Source: an uncultured Acetatifactor sp. (GTDB lineage Bacteria; Bacillota; Clostridia; Lachnospirales; Lachnospiraceae). From it: a stretch of DNA of 64,000 nucleotides. Each line of letters begins with the position of its first letter. Within the stretch, counting starts at the first letter, position 1. Under the pieces are notes generated by a model. That model was not told where the DNA came from. It searched no databases and saw only the letters and a program-made list of their open reading frames with translations. The stretch lies in contig CANREV010000002.1 in assembly GCA_947629645.1 (NCBI GenBank), positions 1 through 64,000 of the forward strand, in the 5' to 3' direction. The position numbers and the translations under genes were made by a program. This document shows, piece by piece, positions 44,732 to 53,033 of the stretch.

Positions 44732-45457
44732 ATGAGGATTTACGGTTTTCAGAAAACAACATTATTGGATTATCCGGAACATGTAGCAGCCACCGTTTTC
44801 ACGGGAGGCTGCAATTTTCGCTGTCCTTTTTGTCATAACGGTTCTCTGGTTTTAAAACCTGCAGGACAGCCTGTGGTTTCGGAGGAAGAAATCTTTTCCT
44901 GCCTTGAAAAGAGAAGAGGTATTCTGGAGGGAGTCTGCATTACCGGAGGAGAACCTACTCTGGAGCCGGATCTGAAAAGATTTATCCTGCGGTGCAGAAA
45001 TTTGGGGTACGCAGTGAAACTGGACACCAACGGATATCGGCCGGAAACGCTTGAAAAACTGCTTCGGGAAGGACTTTTGGATTATGTGGCTATGGACATT
45101 AAGGCGTCCTTATCCCACTATGGGGAGGCGGCGGGCTGTCCGAATCTGGATGTGGAAAAAATCAGGGAGAGCGTCAGGCTGCTTCAGTCCGCGCGGGTCG
45201 GTTATGAGTTTAGGACTACCGTGGTAAAAGGCATCCATACGGTGGAGGAATTTGCGCAGATCGGGGAAATGCTTGCGGGCAGTCCGCTGTATTATCTGCA
45301 GCAGTTTCGGGACAGTGGGGATATTCTGGGATACGCCGATGCTTCGGGGAAAGCGCGCAAGCTGTCTATGGGGGCGTTTTCCAGACAGGAAATGGAAGAA
45401 ATGGCGGCGTTGGCGGGAAAATACATAGACAAAGTAGTACTTCGTGGTGTAGAATAG
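44732..45457 (+). CDS. NrdG-like anaerobic ribonucleotide reductase activating protein
   Basis: A 241-aa radical SAM activase. The signature is CNFRCPFCHN, with GGEPTLEPDL (SAM-binding) and LDTNGY following. It matches the anaerobic ribonucleoside-triphosphate reductase activating protein family that installs a glycyl radical on NrdD. No nrdD is next to it, so the partner is elsewhere or the protein activates another glycyl-radical enzyme. The ATG overlaps ATGATATGAGG, with weak ribosome binding. Confidence 0.88.
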   Translation: MRIYGFQKTTLLDYPEHVAATVFTGGCNFRCPFCHNGSLVLKPAGQPVVSEEEIFSCLEKRRGILEGVCITGGEPTLEPDLKRFILRCRNLGYAVKLDTNGYRPETLEKLLREGLLDYVAMDIKASLSHYGEAAGCPNLDVEKIRESVRLLQSARVGYEFRTTVVKGIHTVEEFAQIGEMLAGSPLYYLQQFRDSGDILGYADASGKARKLSMGAFSRQEMEEMAALAGKYIDKVVLRGVE

Positions 45458-45491
45458 CAAACGATACACTGTATTCACATGGAGGCTGACG

Positions 45492-46874
45492 ATGAGCATT
45501 CGGAAAAAGTTATTTGGAGATAAAGCGTTTTATAAAATGGTTCTGGGAGTGGCGGTGCCCATTATGGTGCAGAACGGTATCACTAATTTTGTGGGGCTTT
45601 TGGACAATATCATGGTGGGGCGCATCGGTACGGAACAGATGTCCGGCATCGCCATTGTCAATCAGCTCCTTTTGGTGTTCAATCTGGCTATCTTCGGGGC
45701 TATTTCCGGTGTGGGCATCTTTGGCGCACAGTTTTACGGCTGCGGGGATCACAAGGGTGTCCGGCACACGTTCCGGTTTAAAATATATGCCTGCCTTCTG
45801 ATTGTGCTAGTGGGGATCTTGATCTTTTTGGCGGGCGGAGACCGGTTGATTTTGCTGTATCTTCACGGGGAGGGAAACGATGGGGCGTTAGAGGCTACGC
45901 TGGGATACGGAAAAACATATCTGCTGGTTATGTTGTTCGGACTGCTGCCCTTTTCAGTGGAACAGATCTATACCAGTACTTTGCGGGAGTGCGGGGAGAC
46001 CAAAGTGCCTATGGCGGCCGGCGTGGCAGCGGTATTTGTGAACCTCTTCCTGAATTATCTCCTGATTTTCGGCCATCTGGGTCTGCCTCGTATGGGTGTG
46101 GCGGGAGCTGCCGTGGCAACGGTGATTTCCAGATATGTGCAGGCGGGGATCGTTATGATATGGACGCACAGACATACCGGGAGAATGCCGTTTATTATAG
46201 GAGCTTACAGAGATTTCAGAATCCCGCCGCAGCTTGCGGGAAATATTTTCAAGAAAGGGCTTCCGCTGATGGCAAATGAGATCCTGTGGGCTATTGGCAT
46301 GGCGTCCCTGACACAGTGCTATTCTATGCGGGGACTGGATGCCGTGGCTGCCCTGAACATTTCCACCACTATCACAAATCTGTTCAGCGTAATCTATATC
46401 GCTATGGGAAGCGCCATAGCGATCATTGTAGGACAGCTGCTGGGGGCGGGCAAAATGGATGAGGCAAAGGAAACGGATGTGAAGCTGATCGCCTTCTCCG
46501 TGTTTTCCTGTGTTGGAATCGGAGGATTGCTGATTCTGGTCGCACCGCTGTTTCCCAGAATGTATAATACCACCGATGCCGTCAAAACACTGGCCCAGTC
46601 TCTGCTGCGGGTTGCCGCAGGCTGTATGCCGCTTGCCGCCTTTATCCACGCTTCCTACTTTACGCTGAGATCCGGCGGCAGGACCATCGTCACATTTTTG
46701 TTCGACAGTCTGTTTTTGTGGTGTGTCAGCATTCCTGTGGCCTATGTGCTGAGCCGTTTTACAAAGCTTCCCATGGTGCCGCTGTATCTGTGCTGCCAGC
46801 TGTTGGACGGGATTAAATGCATGATCGGTTTTGTGCTGGTAAAAAAGGGCGTCTGGATCCAAAAATTTGTGTAA
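45492..46874 (+). CDS. MATE family efflux transporter
   Basis: A 460-aa membrane protein with about twelve helices. The start AFYKMVLGVAVPIMVQNGITNFVGLLDNIMVGRIG and QMSGIAIVNQLLLVF are MATE signatures. Such carriers use sodium or proton gradients to export drugs or metabolites. It starts 34 bp after the NrdG-like gene (GGAGG upstream), perhaps cotranscribed. Substrate unknown. Confidence 0.93.
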   Translation: MSIRKKLFGDKAFYKMVLGVAVPIMVQNGITNFVGLLDNIMVGRIGTEQMSGIAIVNQLLLVFNLAIFGAISGVGIFGAQFYGCGDHKGVRHTFRFKIYACLLIVLVGILIFLAGGDRLILLYLHGEGNDGALEATLGYGKTYLLVMLFGLLPFSVEQIYTSTLRECGETKVPMAAGVAAVFVNLFLNYLLIFGHLGLPRMGVAGAAVATVISRYVQAGIVMIWTHRHTGRMPFIIGAYRDFRIPPQLAGNIFKKGLPLMANEILWAIGMASLTQCYSMRGLDAVAALNISTTITNLFSVIYIAMGSAIAIIVGQLLGAGKMDEAKETDVKLIAFSVFSCVGIGGLLILVAPLFPRMYNTTDAVKTLAQSLLRVAAGCMPLAAFIHASYFTLRSGGRTIVTFLFDSLFLWCVSIPVAYVLSRFTKLPMVPLYLCCQLLDGIKCMIGFVLVKKGVWIQKFV

Positions 46875-46910
46875 GGAGCGCCGCTCTGACTGTAAAATGA
46901 TATTATTGTG

Positions 46911-46939
46911 TTGACATATCAATGAAAAAGTATCATAAT
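46911..46939 (+). promoter_or_regulatory. Promoter of the TIR-like gene
   Basis: A perfect -35 TTGACA (46911-46916) and CATAAT (46934-46939) with a 17-bp spacer. The 206-bp gap before the TIR-like gene is A-rich and also contains a six-codon open frame (46995-47015). Confidence 0.7.
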
Positions 46940-47080
46940 AAAAGCTAAATGTGATAATATAAAAACTTCACATGAAAAGAAAGGGGGAGATACGATGCGG
47001 AAAGAAAAAACATAGAGGGAAAATGTAAGAGAAGAACGGAAACGCGATAGGGGGAAAATACAAAAGAAAAGGAAGATAGT

Positions 47081-47821
47081 ATGATATTATTATGTTTTTC
47101 GTCTGAGGACGGACAGGAACCATCCAGAGAACTGCTGCGTTACATGGAGAGGTTTGAAATACCAGTCCTATACGATCCGGAGAGTTTTCCGGAAGAAACG
47201 GATTACGATCCTAAGGGGCTAAAAAGCAGGCTTAACAAAGCCAGATATGCAATCGTTTTAATTACTCAAAGTTCTGTTTTATCAACCTGTGTTCAGGAAG
47301 AAATCCACCAACTTTCCATCAGATATCAAAATAAAAGCATCAGGATATTTCCGGTCCTATATGGCATAAGGCCTCAGGAACTGCCGCAGAAATGGCAATA
47401 TTTCACGCGGATGATGTATTATGAGACGAAGGAAGAATCCGGGATTTACAGTATCTGCGGCCACATTCTCTGCCATATATTAATGGATGAGTTAGAAAAA
47501 TATCCATTTACTGAAATGCAGACTTTTATCTTGCAAAATCAGGACGTCCCATTGATGAGTTATCCTGTGAGTTTGCTGAATGCTTATAGCACGGTAGATG
47601 ATAATAATCAAAAGGCCAAGATTTCACTCTTATACGCTCTGTATGTTTATATCAAAAATTCTTACAATCTCAACGCCATTCCCAAATTTTATTATGCCGG
47701 TATCCATAAAATATTTGATGTGGCAAGGCTTCAGATTCCGGTAGATGCCACAGAGGCCGCTCTTTTAGAGCAATTGGTTCTGCTTTTATTAAATGCGGTA
47801 CTTTTTGGGCGCGTATATTAA
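47081..47821 (+). CDS. Stand-alone TIR-domain-like protein
   Basis: A 246-aa protein. Residues 1-105 look like a TIR domain: MILLCFSSEDGQ (first strand and BB region), YAIVLITQSSVLSTCVQEEIHQLS (with the probable catalytic Glu in CVQEE) and RIFPVLYGIRPQELP. TIR domains can cleave NAD or make signalling nucleotides. Residues 106-246 are a helical region without a family I know. The gene is clearly more AT-rich than its neighbours, which suggests horizontal transfer. GAAAAGGAAG precedes the ATG. No partner effector gene is visible; defence is one possibility. Assignment is from motif reading only. Confidence 0.7.
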   Translation: MILLCFSSEDGQEPSRELLRYMERFEIPVLYDPESFPEETDYDPKGLKSRLNKARYAIVLITQSSVLSTCVQEEIHQLSIRYQNKSIRIFPVLYGIRPQELPQKWQYFTRMMYYETKEESGIYSICGHILCHILMDELEKYPFTEMQTFILQNQDVPLMSYPVSLLNAYSTVDDNNQKAKISLLYALYVYIKNSYNLNAIPKFYYAGIHKIFDVARLQIPVDATEAALLEQLVLLLLNAVLFGRVY

Positions 47822-47905
47822 TTGTGCTTGTAAGTGACAAGGATTCCTGATAAACTATAAGCAGTCTGTGGAACGGATCATATTGTGCTGCTGATAGTAT
47901 AAAAA

Positions 47906-47935
47906 GCGGACATGCCGGCTGTACGGCGTGTCCGC
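47906..47935 (+). promoter_or_regulatory. Strong hairpin before the pseC-like gene
   Basis: GCGGACATGCCG (47906-47917) and CGGCGTGTCCGC (47924-47935) form a 12-bp stem with one G-T pair and a 6-nt loop. A -10-like TAGTAT lies at 47895-47900, so the stem would sit at the very 5' end of the mRNA, directly before the ribosome site. There is no T tract. Confidence 0.5.
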
Positions 47936-47952
47936 GAGGAATGGAGATCATG

Positions 47953-49158
47953 ATGGAAAAACTGGCAATCGCAGGCGGAGAACCTGTACGGGAGCAGCCT
48001 GTTTCTTATGGAAAGCAATTTCTTGACGATGAAGATATCGAGGCTGTGGTAAAGACTTTGAAAAGCGATTATCTTACGGGGGGACCCGAAATCAATGCGC
48101 TGGAAGAAAAACTTTGTCAGGTTACAGGCGCAAAATACGCGGTAGCGGTGGCAAACGGCACCGCGGCGCTTCACCTGGCGGCGATGGCGGCAGGATTTGG
48201 CGAGGGGGATGAAGTGATCGTCAGCTCCATGACGTTTGCGGCTTCCGCAAACTGTATCCTGTACTGCGGAGCGAAGCCTGTATTTGCCGATATCAGGCCG
48301 GATACTTACAATATCGACCCGGCATCGGTCCGGCGTCTGGTCACGCCCAGGACCAAAGGGATCATAGCGGTGGACTTCACGGGACAGTCGGTGGAACATG
48401 ACGAGATCCGCAAGATCTGCGGGGAACATCATCTTTTGCTGATCGAGGACGCGGCTCACGCCATCGGCACAAAATATAAGGGAAGGCCGGTGGGAAGCAT
48501 TGCAGATATGACCTGCTTCAGTTTTCACCCTGTAAAAACCGTGACCGGAGGGGAGGGGGGCGCTGTCACTACCGATAATGAGCAGCTGTATCGTAAATTA
48601 AAGAGATTGCGCGCCCATGGCATTACAAGAAAGCAGGAAGAGATGGTTCATCCCACGGACGCGCGCTGGTATAACGAACAGGTGGAGCTGGGCTACAATT
48701 ACCGCATGACCGATTTCCAGGCTGCGCTGGTCTCCAGCCAGCTGAATAAATTGTCTTTGTTTTCCGAACGCAGAAAAGAAATCGCCGGACAGTATGACAA
48801 AGCTTTTGCGGATATGCCGGAGATCATCGTCCAAAAGCAGATACCGGAATCGGATACTACCAGGCATCTTTACATTTTGCGCCTGAATTTGAGCAGGCTT
48901 ACCTGTGACAGAAGGCAGTTTTTTGACGCGCTTTGGGCGGAGAATATCCACGCGCAGGTGCATTATCTGCCTGTCTATCGCCATTCTTACTATGAAAAAC
49001 TGGGATACCAGGCGGGGCTTTGTCCCAATGCGGAAGCCTACTATGAGGAAGTCATGAGTATTCCGTTGTATTATTCCCTGACGAATGAGGATGTGGACGA
49101 TGTGATCCGCGCTGTAAAGAAGATTGTGAATCATTACCGCAGACCTTCTCAAAAATAG
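47953..49158 (+). CDS. PseC-like sugar aminotransferase (DegT/DnrJ/EryC1/StrS family)
   Basis: A 401-aa PLP enzyme. The PLP Lys is in SFHPVKTVTGGEGG (K195), with NGTAALHLAAMA and MTFAASANCILYCG also visible. The close match of MTFAASAN and DFTGQSVEHDEI to PseC suggests UDP-4-amino-4,6-dideoxy-N-acetyl-beta-L-altrosamine transaminase, the second step of pseudaminic acid synthesis. No PseB, PseH, PseG or PseI gene is clear beside it, so the true sugar may differ. GGAG is 6 bp before ATG 47953. It opens the surface glycan locus. Confidence 0.88.
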   Translation: MEKLAIAGGEPVREQPVSYGKQFLDDEDIEAVVKTLKSDYLTGGPEINALEEKLCQVTGAKYAVAVANGTAALHLAAMAAGFGEGDEVIVSSMTFAASANCILYCGAKPVFADIRPDTYNIDPASVRRLVTPRTKGIIAVDFTGQSVEHDEIRKICGEHHLLLIEDAAHAIGTKYKGRPVGSIADMTCFSFHPVKTVTGGEGGAVTTDNEQLYRKLKRLRAHGITRKQEEMVHPTDARWYNEQVELGYNYRMTDFQAALVSSQLNKLSLFSERRKEIAGQYDKAFADMPEIIVQKQIPESDTTRHLYILRLNLSRLTCDRRQFFDALWAENIHAQVHYLPVYRHSYYEKLGYQAGLCPNAEAYYEEVMSIPLYYSLTNEDVDDVIRAVKKIVNHYRRPSQK

Positions 49159-49177
49159 TTTGAAACGGAGAAGAAAC

Positions 49178-50398
49178 GTGAAAGCTGAAAAGAAGAACCG
49201 TACCATAGATTGGATTTTTTTCGCGGTGTTACTGCTGGCGGTGTCCGCCGTCACTCTGAGGCTGTTTTACCGTCAGGCTGCGGCGGAGACTGAGCTGTAT
49301 CACTCGGATATGGCGGCTTATATTCTGGAGATGCAGGGACTGGACAGCGGTTACAGTTTTCCTTATCCTGTATTTTTCAAACTGGCGGCGCTATTTCATC
49401 TGTTTGTATCGCCGCCTATGGCGGTAGCCTTGGCGACTATGCTGTTAAACAGTCTGGCAATTCTGATCACAAAACTCAGTTTCAACAGACTGGCGCTTCC
49501 GAAAGGAGAAGGGGGCTTGGTTTCACGCGTTGTTTTGAGCGTGCTGTCTGTGTCCCTGTTTTTCATTTCCATGCTGTTTCTGCCGGAGGGGATTTATCTG
49601 CCGGGGATTCAGTTCCGGTATCTGGGAGTGTTCACGGCGAATCCTTTTCACAACGCTACTTATATGGCGGCAAGGCCTTTTGCCATTCTTTCTTTCCTCT
49701 GGTTTGTCAGGCTTTTACCCGTGTATGAAGAGGGAATCAGGGGGGATCGGAAGAAGCTTTCAGACTATTTTTTCTTTTCTCTGTTCCTGCTTCTTGCCAC
49801 CATGACCAAGCCAAGCTTCACCATCGTACTGGTGGGAACTGCGGGGTTTATCATGCTGTACCGGCTGCTGCGCTCCAAATTCAAAACGTTAGTGCCCACC
49901 GTTTTGCTGGGGCTTTGTTTTCTCCCTACTTTTGCGGATTTACTGTATCAGTTTAAAGGAGTGTTTGTGCCAGAGGCCGGGGCGGAAGGCGGGATCGGTT
50001 TCTGCTTTGGCGAGGTATGGCGGTATTATTGCACGAATCTGCCGCTTGCAGTGTGTCTTGCGGTGTGCTTTCCGCTTTTGGTGTTAGTCATCAATTTTAA
50101 AGAATTGAAGGAAAACGTGTTATACCGTTTTTCCTGGCAGATTTATCTGATGAGTTTTGCTATGGCGTTCTTTTTGTATGAAAAAGGATTCCGCAAACCT
50201 GATTTCAATTTTTCCTGGGGATACATGTACGGCATTTTTTTCTGTCATATGGGAGCGCTTCTGGTCTTGTTAAAGTCTATGGCGGAGCAAAAGAAAAAGC
50301 CGCTGCTGATCGTAATGCAGTGGCTTGTGTATCTGTGCCATTTGCTATGCGGGCTTTTATACTTTCTCGATCTTTCCCGCGGGGGAATGTATTATTAG
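49178..50398 (+). CDS. Multi-pass membrane protein, possible GT-C type
   Basis: About 406 aa with eight to ten hydrophobic helices. The first helix (TIDWIFFAVLLLAVSAVTL) is followed by a loop with EMQGLDSGYSFPYPVFFK, the kind of acidic outer loop found in GT-C glycosyltransferases, but I cannot identify a family. GTG 49178 has GGAG 7 bp upstream; TTG 49160 is unlikely. The 3' end overlaps the converging gene by 42 bp. It is probably part of the glycan locus. Confidence 0.75.
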   Translation: MKAEKKNRTIDWIFFAVLLLAVSAVTLRLFYRQAAAETELYHSDMAAYILEMQGLDSGYSFPYPVFFKLAALFHLFVSPPMAVALATMLLNSLAILITKLSFNRLALPKGEGGLVSRVVLSVLSVSLFFISMLFLPEGIYLPGIQFRYLGVFTANPFHNATYMAARPFAILSFLWFVRLLPVYEEGIRGDRKKLSDYFFFSLFLLLATMTKPSFTIVLVGTAGFIMLYRLLRSKFKTLVPTVLLGLCFLPTFADLLYQFKGVFVPEAGAEGGIGFCFGEVWRYYCTNLPLAVCLAVCFPLLVLVINFKELKENVLYRFSWQIYLMSFAMAFFLYEKGFRKPDFNFSWGYMYGIFFCHMGALLVLLKSMAEQKKKPLLIVMQWLVYLCHLLCGLLYFLDLSRGGMYY

Positions 50399-51964
50399 GG
50401 GGCAGAGCCCTCTGGCTGCATAAGGAAGCAAAAGCAGACTGTAGAGAAAAATATAGCGGGAGTTTGCCTCCCATAGGATGTGGAACAGGAAGCCTCCCAA
50501 TACGGCTGTAAAACCGAGGTACAAAAACAGCGGGGGTGCGCTTCCTTTTTGACGGCGTTCTTTTTCCAAAAGGAAGAAGCAGCCAAGCGTTCCCAGGTAG
50601 AGAGCGTTCTGCCAGACGTTGCAGTAGCCGATGTAGAAGCGGCTGAGAGGTCCCTCGTAGAGAGAGCGGAAAAAGCTGTTTCTGCCGCCGTAGGTAGCGA
50701 GGGTGGCCTGGCGGCTGGCGTAAGTGCCGTCCGCCCACTGGGACAGATGCTTTTGCAGATAGAAGTCCGCGGCATATGCGGGATGCTCTTTAAAGTATTG
50801 CAGTCGGTCGCGGATGGCCGCTTTGCTGACTGCGTCCGCCGTCAGGCTGTCCATCCCCGCCTCCTGATAGACCGTGAAATTAAAGCCGTTGTACCAGCCC
50901 TTTCCCCGTGAGGATTCCTGCATCCCCATAGCAAGATAGGAGGAGGCGGTGACGCCGGTGCGCAGTTCGTTTCCGGCCCGCAGTTCGTAGCCTTTTTGTA
51001 CCGCGGGCAGAATCCCCGCGCCGCAGACGGCGATACACAGGCCAAGGAGCAGCAGACCGCCGCGTCTGTTTTTGACGGTTTCCAGAAATAATATGATCAG
51101 GGCGGCAATGAGCAGAATCAGATTATTTTTGCGCAGCATGACGCTGGCGGAAAGCGCTAAGACTGTCAGAAGGGCGTCAGGCAGACGCTTTTGATCAATC
51201 CCCTGTCCGGGAGTATCCGGCGCAGGCGCAGCCGGGAGGCGTTTCAAGAGCCGCAGCAGGTAATAGTATCCGACAGAAGCCGCGGCAAAGGAAGGGATCT
51301 CCCCGTAGACGAAAGAACTATACATGATGAAGGGAAGATCGGCTCCGGCCAGCACGAGATAGAGGCAGTCCGCATGGTCGTTCTGCCACAAAAGATGTAC
51401 GGTTCGCTTCTGGAAAACCAGAATGACACAGAGCAGGCAGACGTAAATGCACTTGATAAAGTGGTAGGCAGGGACCTGAAAGGGCAGCAAATTCCAGAGA
51501 CGGATCAGGCCCTCATAAAAAGAGACGAGTCCGATCTGCTGGGGATAATAGGACAGATAGGAGTCCGTGGGATGAATTACGGAGGTATCTCCCGCAGCCA
51601 GAGATTCGGCGATGGAATACACTGAGAGCGCATCCGCCGCGGGAACGCTTCTGCCGTATACGATCAAAAGGCCGCCGAGAGCTGCGCACCAGAGCAGCGT
51701 CAGGATGAGAAGGATTTTTGCAGGAGAGGGCGACACTTGAAAAAGCAGGCGCACAATACCGGATGCGATCAGGAGAAAAACAGCTAAAAAAAAGAGCCCC
51801 CGCAAAGGATTGTCCCATTTGACGAGCACTTGCTGGGTGGTCATGTCGCTGCTGTAGCAGGTACATACAAAAGCCCCCGCAAACAGGATCAGGGACAGGA
51901 TCAGCCCGCAGGCCTGTATAAATCTGCAGGAAAACGAGTATAGTCTTGTTGTGATAGCATGCAT
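50357..51964 (-). CDS. Membrane glycosyltransferase-like protein (GT39-like)
   Basis: A 535-aa multi-pass protein on the opposite strand to its neighbours. After two N-terminal helices there is an outer loop with SIAESLAAGDTSVIHPTDSYLSYYP, resembling the substrate loop of polyprenol-phosphate-dependent mannosyl or arabinosyl transferases (GT39/GT83). About ten more helices follow. Its role would be to transfer a sugar from a lipid carrier on the outer face. The overlap with the converging gene may limit coexpression. Assignment is low resolution. Confidence 0.75.
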   Translation of the reverse strand: MHAITTRLYSFSCRFIQACGLILSLILFAGAFVCTCYSSDMTTQQVLVKWDNPLRGLFFLAVFLLIASGIVRLLFQVSPSPAKILLILTLLWCAALGGLLIVYGRSVPAADALSVYSIAESLAAGDTSVIHPTDSYLSYYPQQIGLVSFYEGLIRLWNLLPFQVPAYHFIKCIYVCLLCVILVFQKRTVHLLWQNDHADCLYLVLAGADLPFIMYSSFVYGEIPSFAAASVGYYYLLRLLKRLPAAPAPDTPGQGIDQKRLPDALLTVLALSASVMLRKNNLILLIAALIILFLETVKNRRGGLLLLGLCIAVCGAGILPAVQKGYELRAGNELRTGVTASSYLAMGMQESSRGKGWYNGFNFTVYQEAGMDSLTADAVSKAAIRDRLQYFKEHPAYAADFYLQKHLSQWADGTYASRQATLATYGGRNSFFRSLYEGPLSRFYIGYCNVWQNALYLGTLGCFFLLEKERRQKGSAPPLFLYLGFTAVLGGFLFHILWEANSRYIFLYSLLLLPYAARGLCPLIIHSPAGKIEKV

Positions 51965-52087
51965 GGCGAAGTCCTCGTATCAAAATGATAGATAAAATCA
52001 TTATATCATAATTAATTTAGTAAAAATAGTGGCTCATAAAAAATAATCGTGGTAAAATAAAAGAAATATGTGCGAAAGGACTACAGG

Positions 52088-53026
52088 ATGGACAAGATAG
52101 CGGTTTTGATTCCCTGCTATAATGAAGCGCAGACGATAAAGAAGGTAGTGACGGATGTAAAGCAGGCGCTGCCGGAGGCGGTGGTCTATGTCTATGACAA
52201 TAATTCCACGGATGGCACAGCAGAGCTTGCAAGGGCTGCGGGAGCGGTGGTGCGGCATGAATACAAGCAGGGAAAGGGAAATGTGATCCGCCGGATGTTT
52301 CGGGAGATCGATGCGGAGTGTTATCTGATGATTGATGGCGATGATACCTATCCTTTGAATTGCGCCAGAGAACTGGTGGACAAGGTGTTGACGCGAAGCG
52401 CCGACATGGTGGTAGGGGACAGGCTGTCATCCACCTATTTCAGGGAGAATAAGCGTCCTTTCCACAATTTCGGCAACAGTCTCATGCGCACAGGCATTAA
52501 CAGATTATTTCACGCCGATATCAAGGATATCATGACGGGTTACAGAGCGTTCAGCTATGAATTTGTCAAGACCTTTCCCGTATTTTCCAAAGGATTTGAG
52601 ATTGAGACGGAGATGACCATACATGCGGTCAATTATAATATGCAGGTGGAAAATGTGGTGGTGGAGTACAGGGACCGCCCCGCGGGAAGCATTTCAAAGC
52701 TCAATACTTACAGCGATGGTATGAAAGTGATTCACAAAATGATACAGCTTTATAAGAATTATAAACCCATGCACTTTTTCGGGGCGCTTTGCGCTTTGCT
52801 GGTCCTGCTGGCATTGGTGCTCATGATTCCCATTGTCAACGTCTATTTAAAGACAGGGCTGGTGCCCAGATTCCCCACGCTGATTGTGAGCGGCTTTATT
52901 GCTCTTGCGGGGATACAGGCCTTTTTTTCGGGAATGATCTTACAGGTCCTGGCTGCCAAGGATCGGCGCGATTTTGAGTATCGGCTGGCCAAGATCAACG
53001 AAGAGAAGAGAGAAAAACTGGGATAG
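52088..53026 (+). CDS. Family 2 glycosyltransferase with membrane anchor (DPM-like)
   Basis: A 312-aa enzyme. The GT2 fold is seen in VLIPCYNEAQTIKK and DGDDTYP (DxD-like acidic motif), with KGFEIETEMTIHAV further on. Two helices at the C-terminus (LCALLVLLALVLMIPIVNV and TLIVSGFIALAGIQAFF) anchor it. The arrangement resembles dolichol- or polyprenyl-phosphate sugar synthases that make lipid-linked donors. GAAAGGA lies before ATG 52088. The membrane protein gene starts 7 bp after the stop. Confidence 0.9.
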   Translation: MDKIAVLIPCYNEAQTIKKVVTDVKQALPEAVVYVYDNNSTDGTAELARAAGAVVRHEYKQGKGNVIRRMFREIDAECYLMIDGDDTYPLNCARELVDKVLTRSADMVVGDRLSSTYFRENKRPFHNFGNSLMRTGINRLFHADIKDIMTGYRAFSYEFVKTFPVFSKGFEIETEMTIHAVNYNMQVENVVVEYRDRPAGSISKLNTYSDGMKVIHKMIQLYKNYKPMHFFGALCALLVLLALVLMIPIVNVYLKTGLVPRFPTLIVSGFIALAGIQAFFSGMILQVLAAKDRRDFEYRLAKINEEKREKLG

Positions 53027-53033
53027 TTTTTGT

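Noticed and set aside
46995-47015. Six-codon open frame with a good ribosome site before the TIR-like gene
   Set aside because: Possible leader peptide, but nothing in the sequence (no terminator-antiterminator pair, no special codon run) shows a function.
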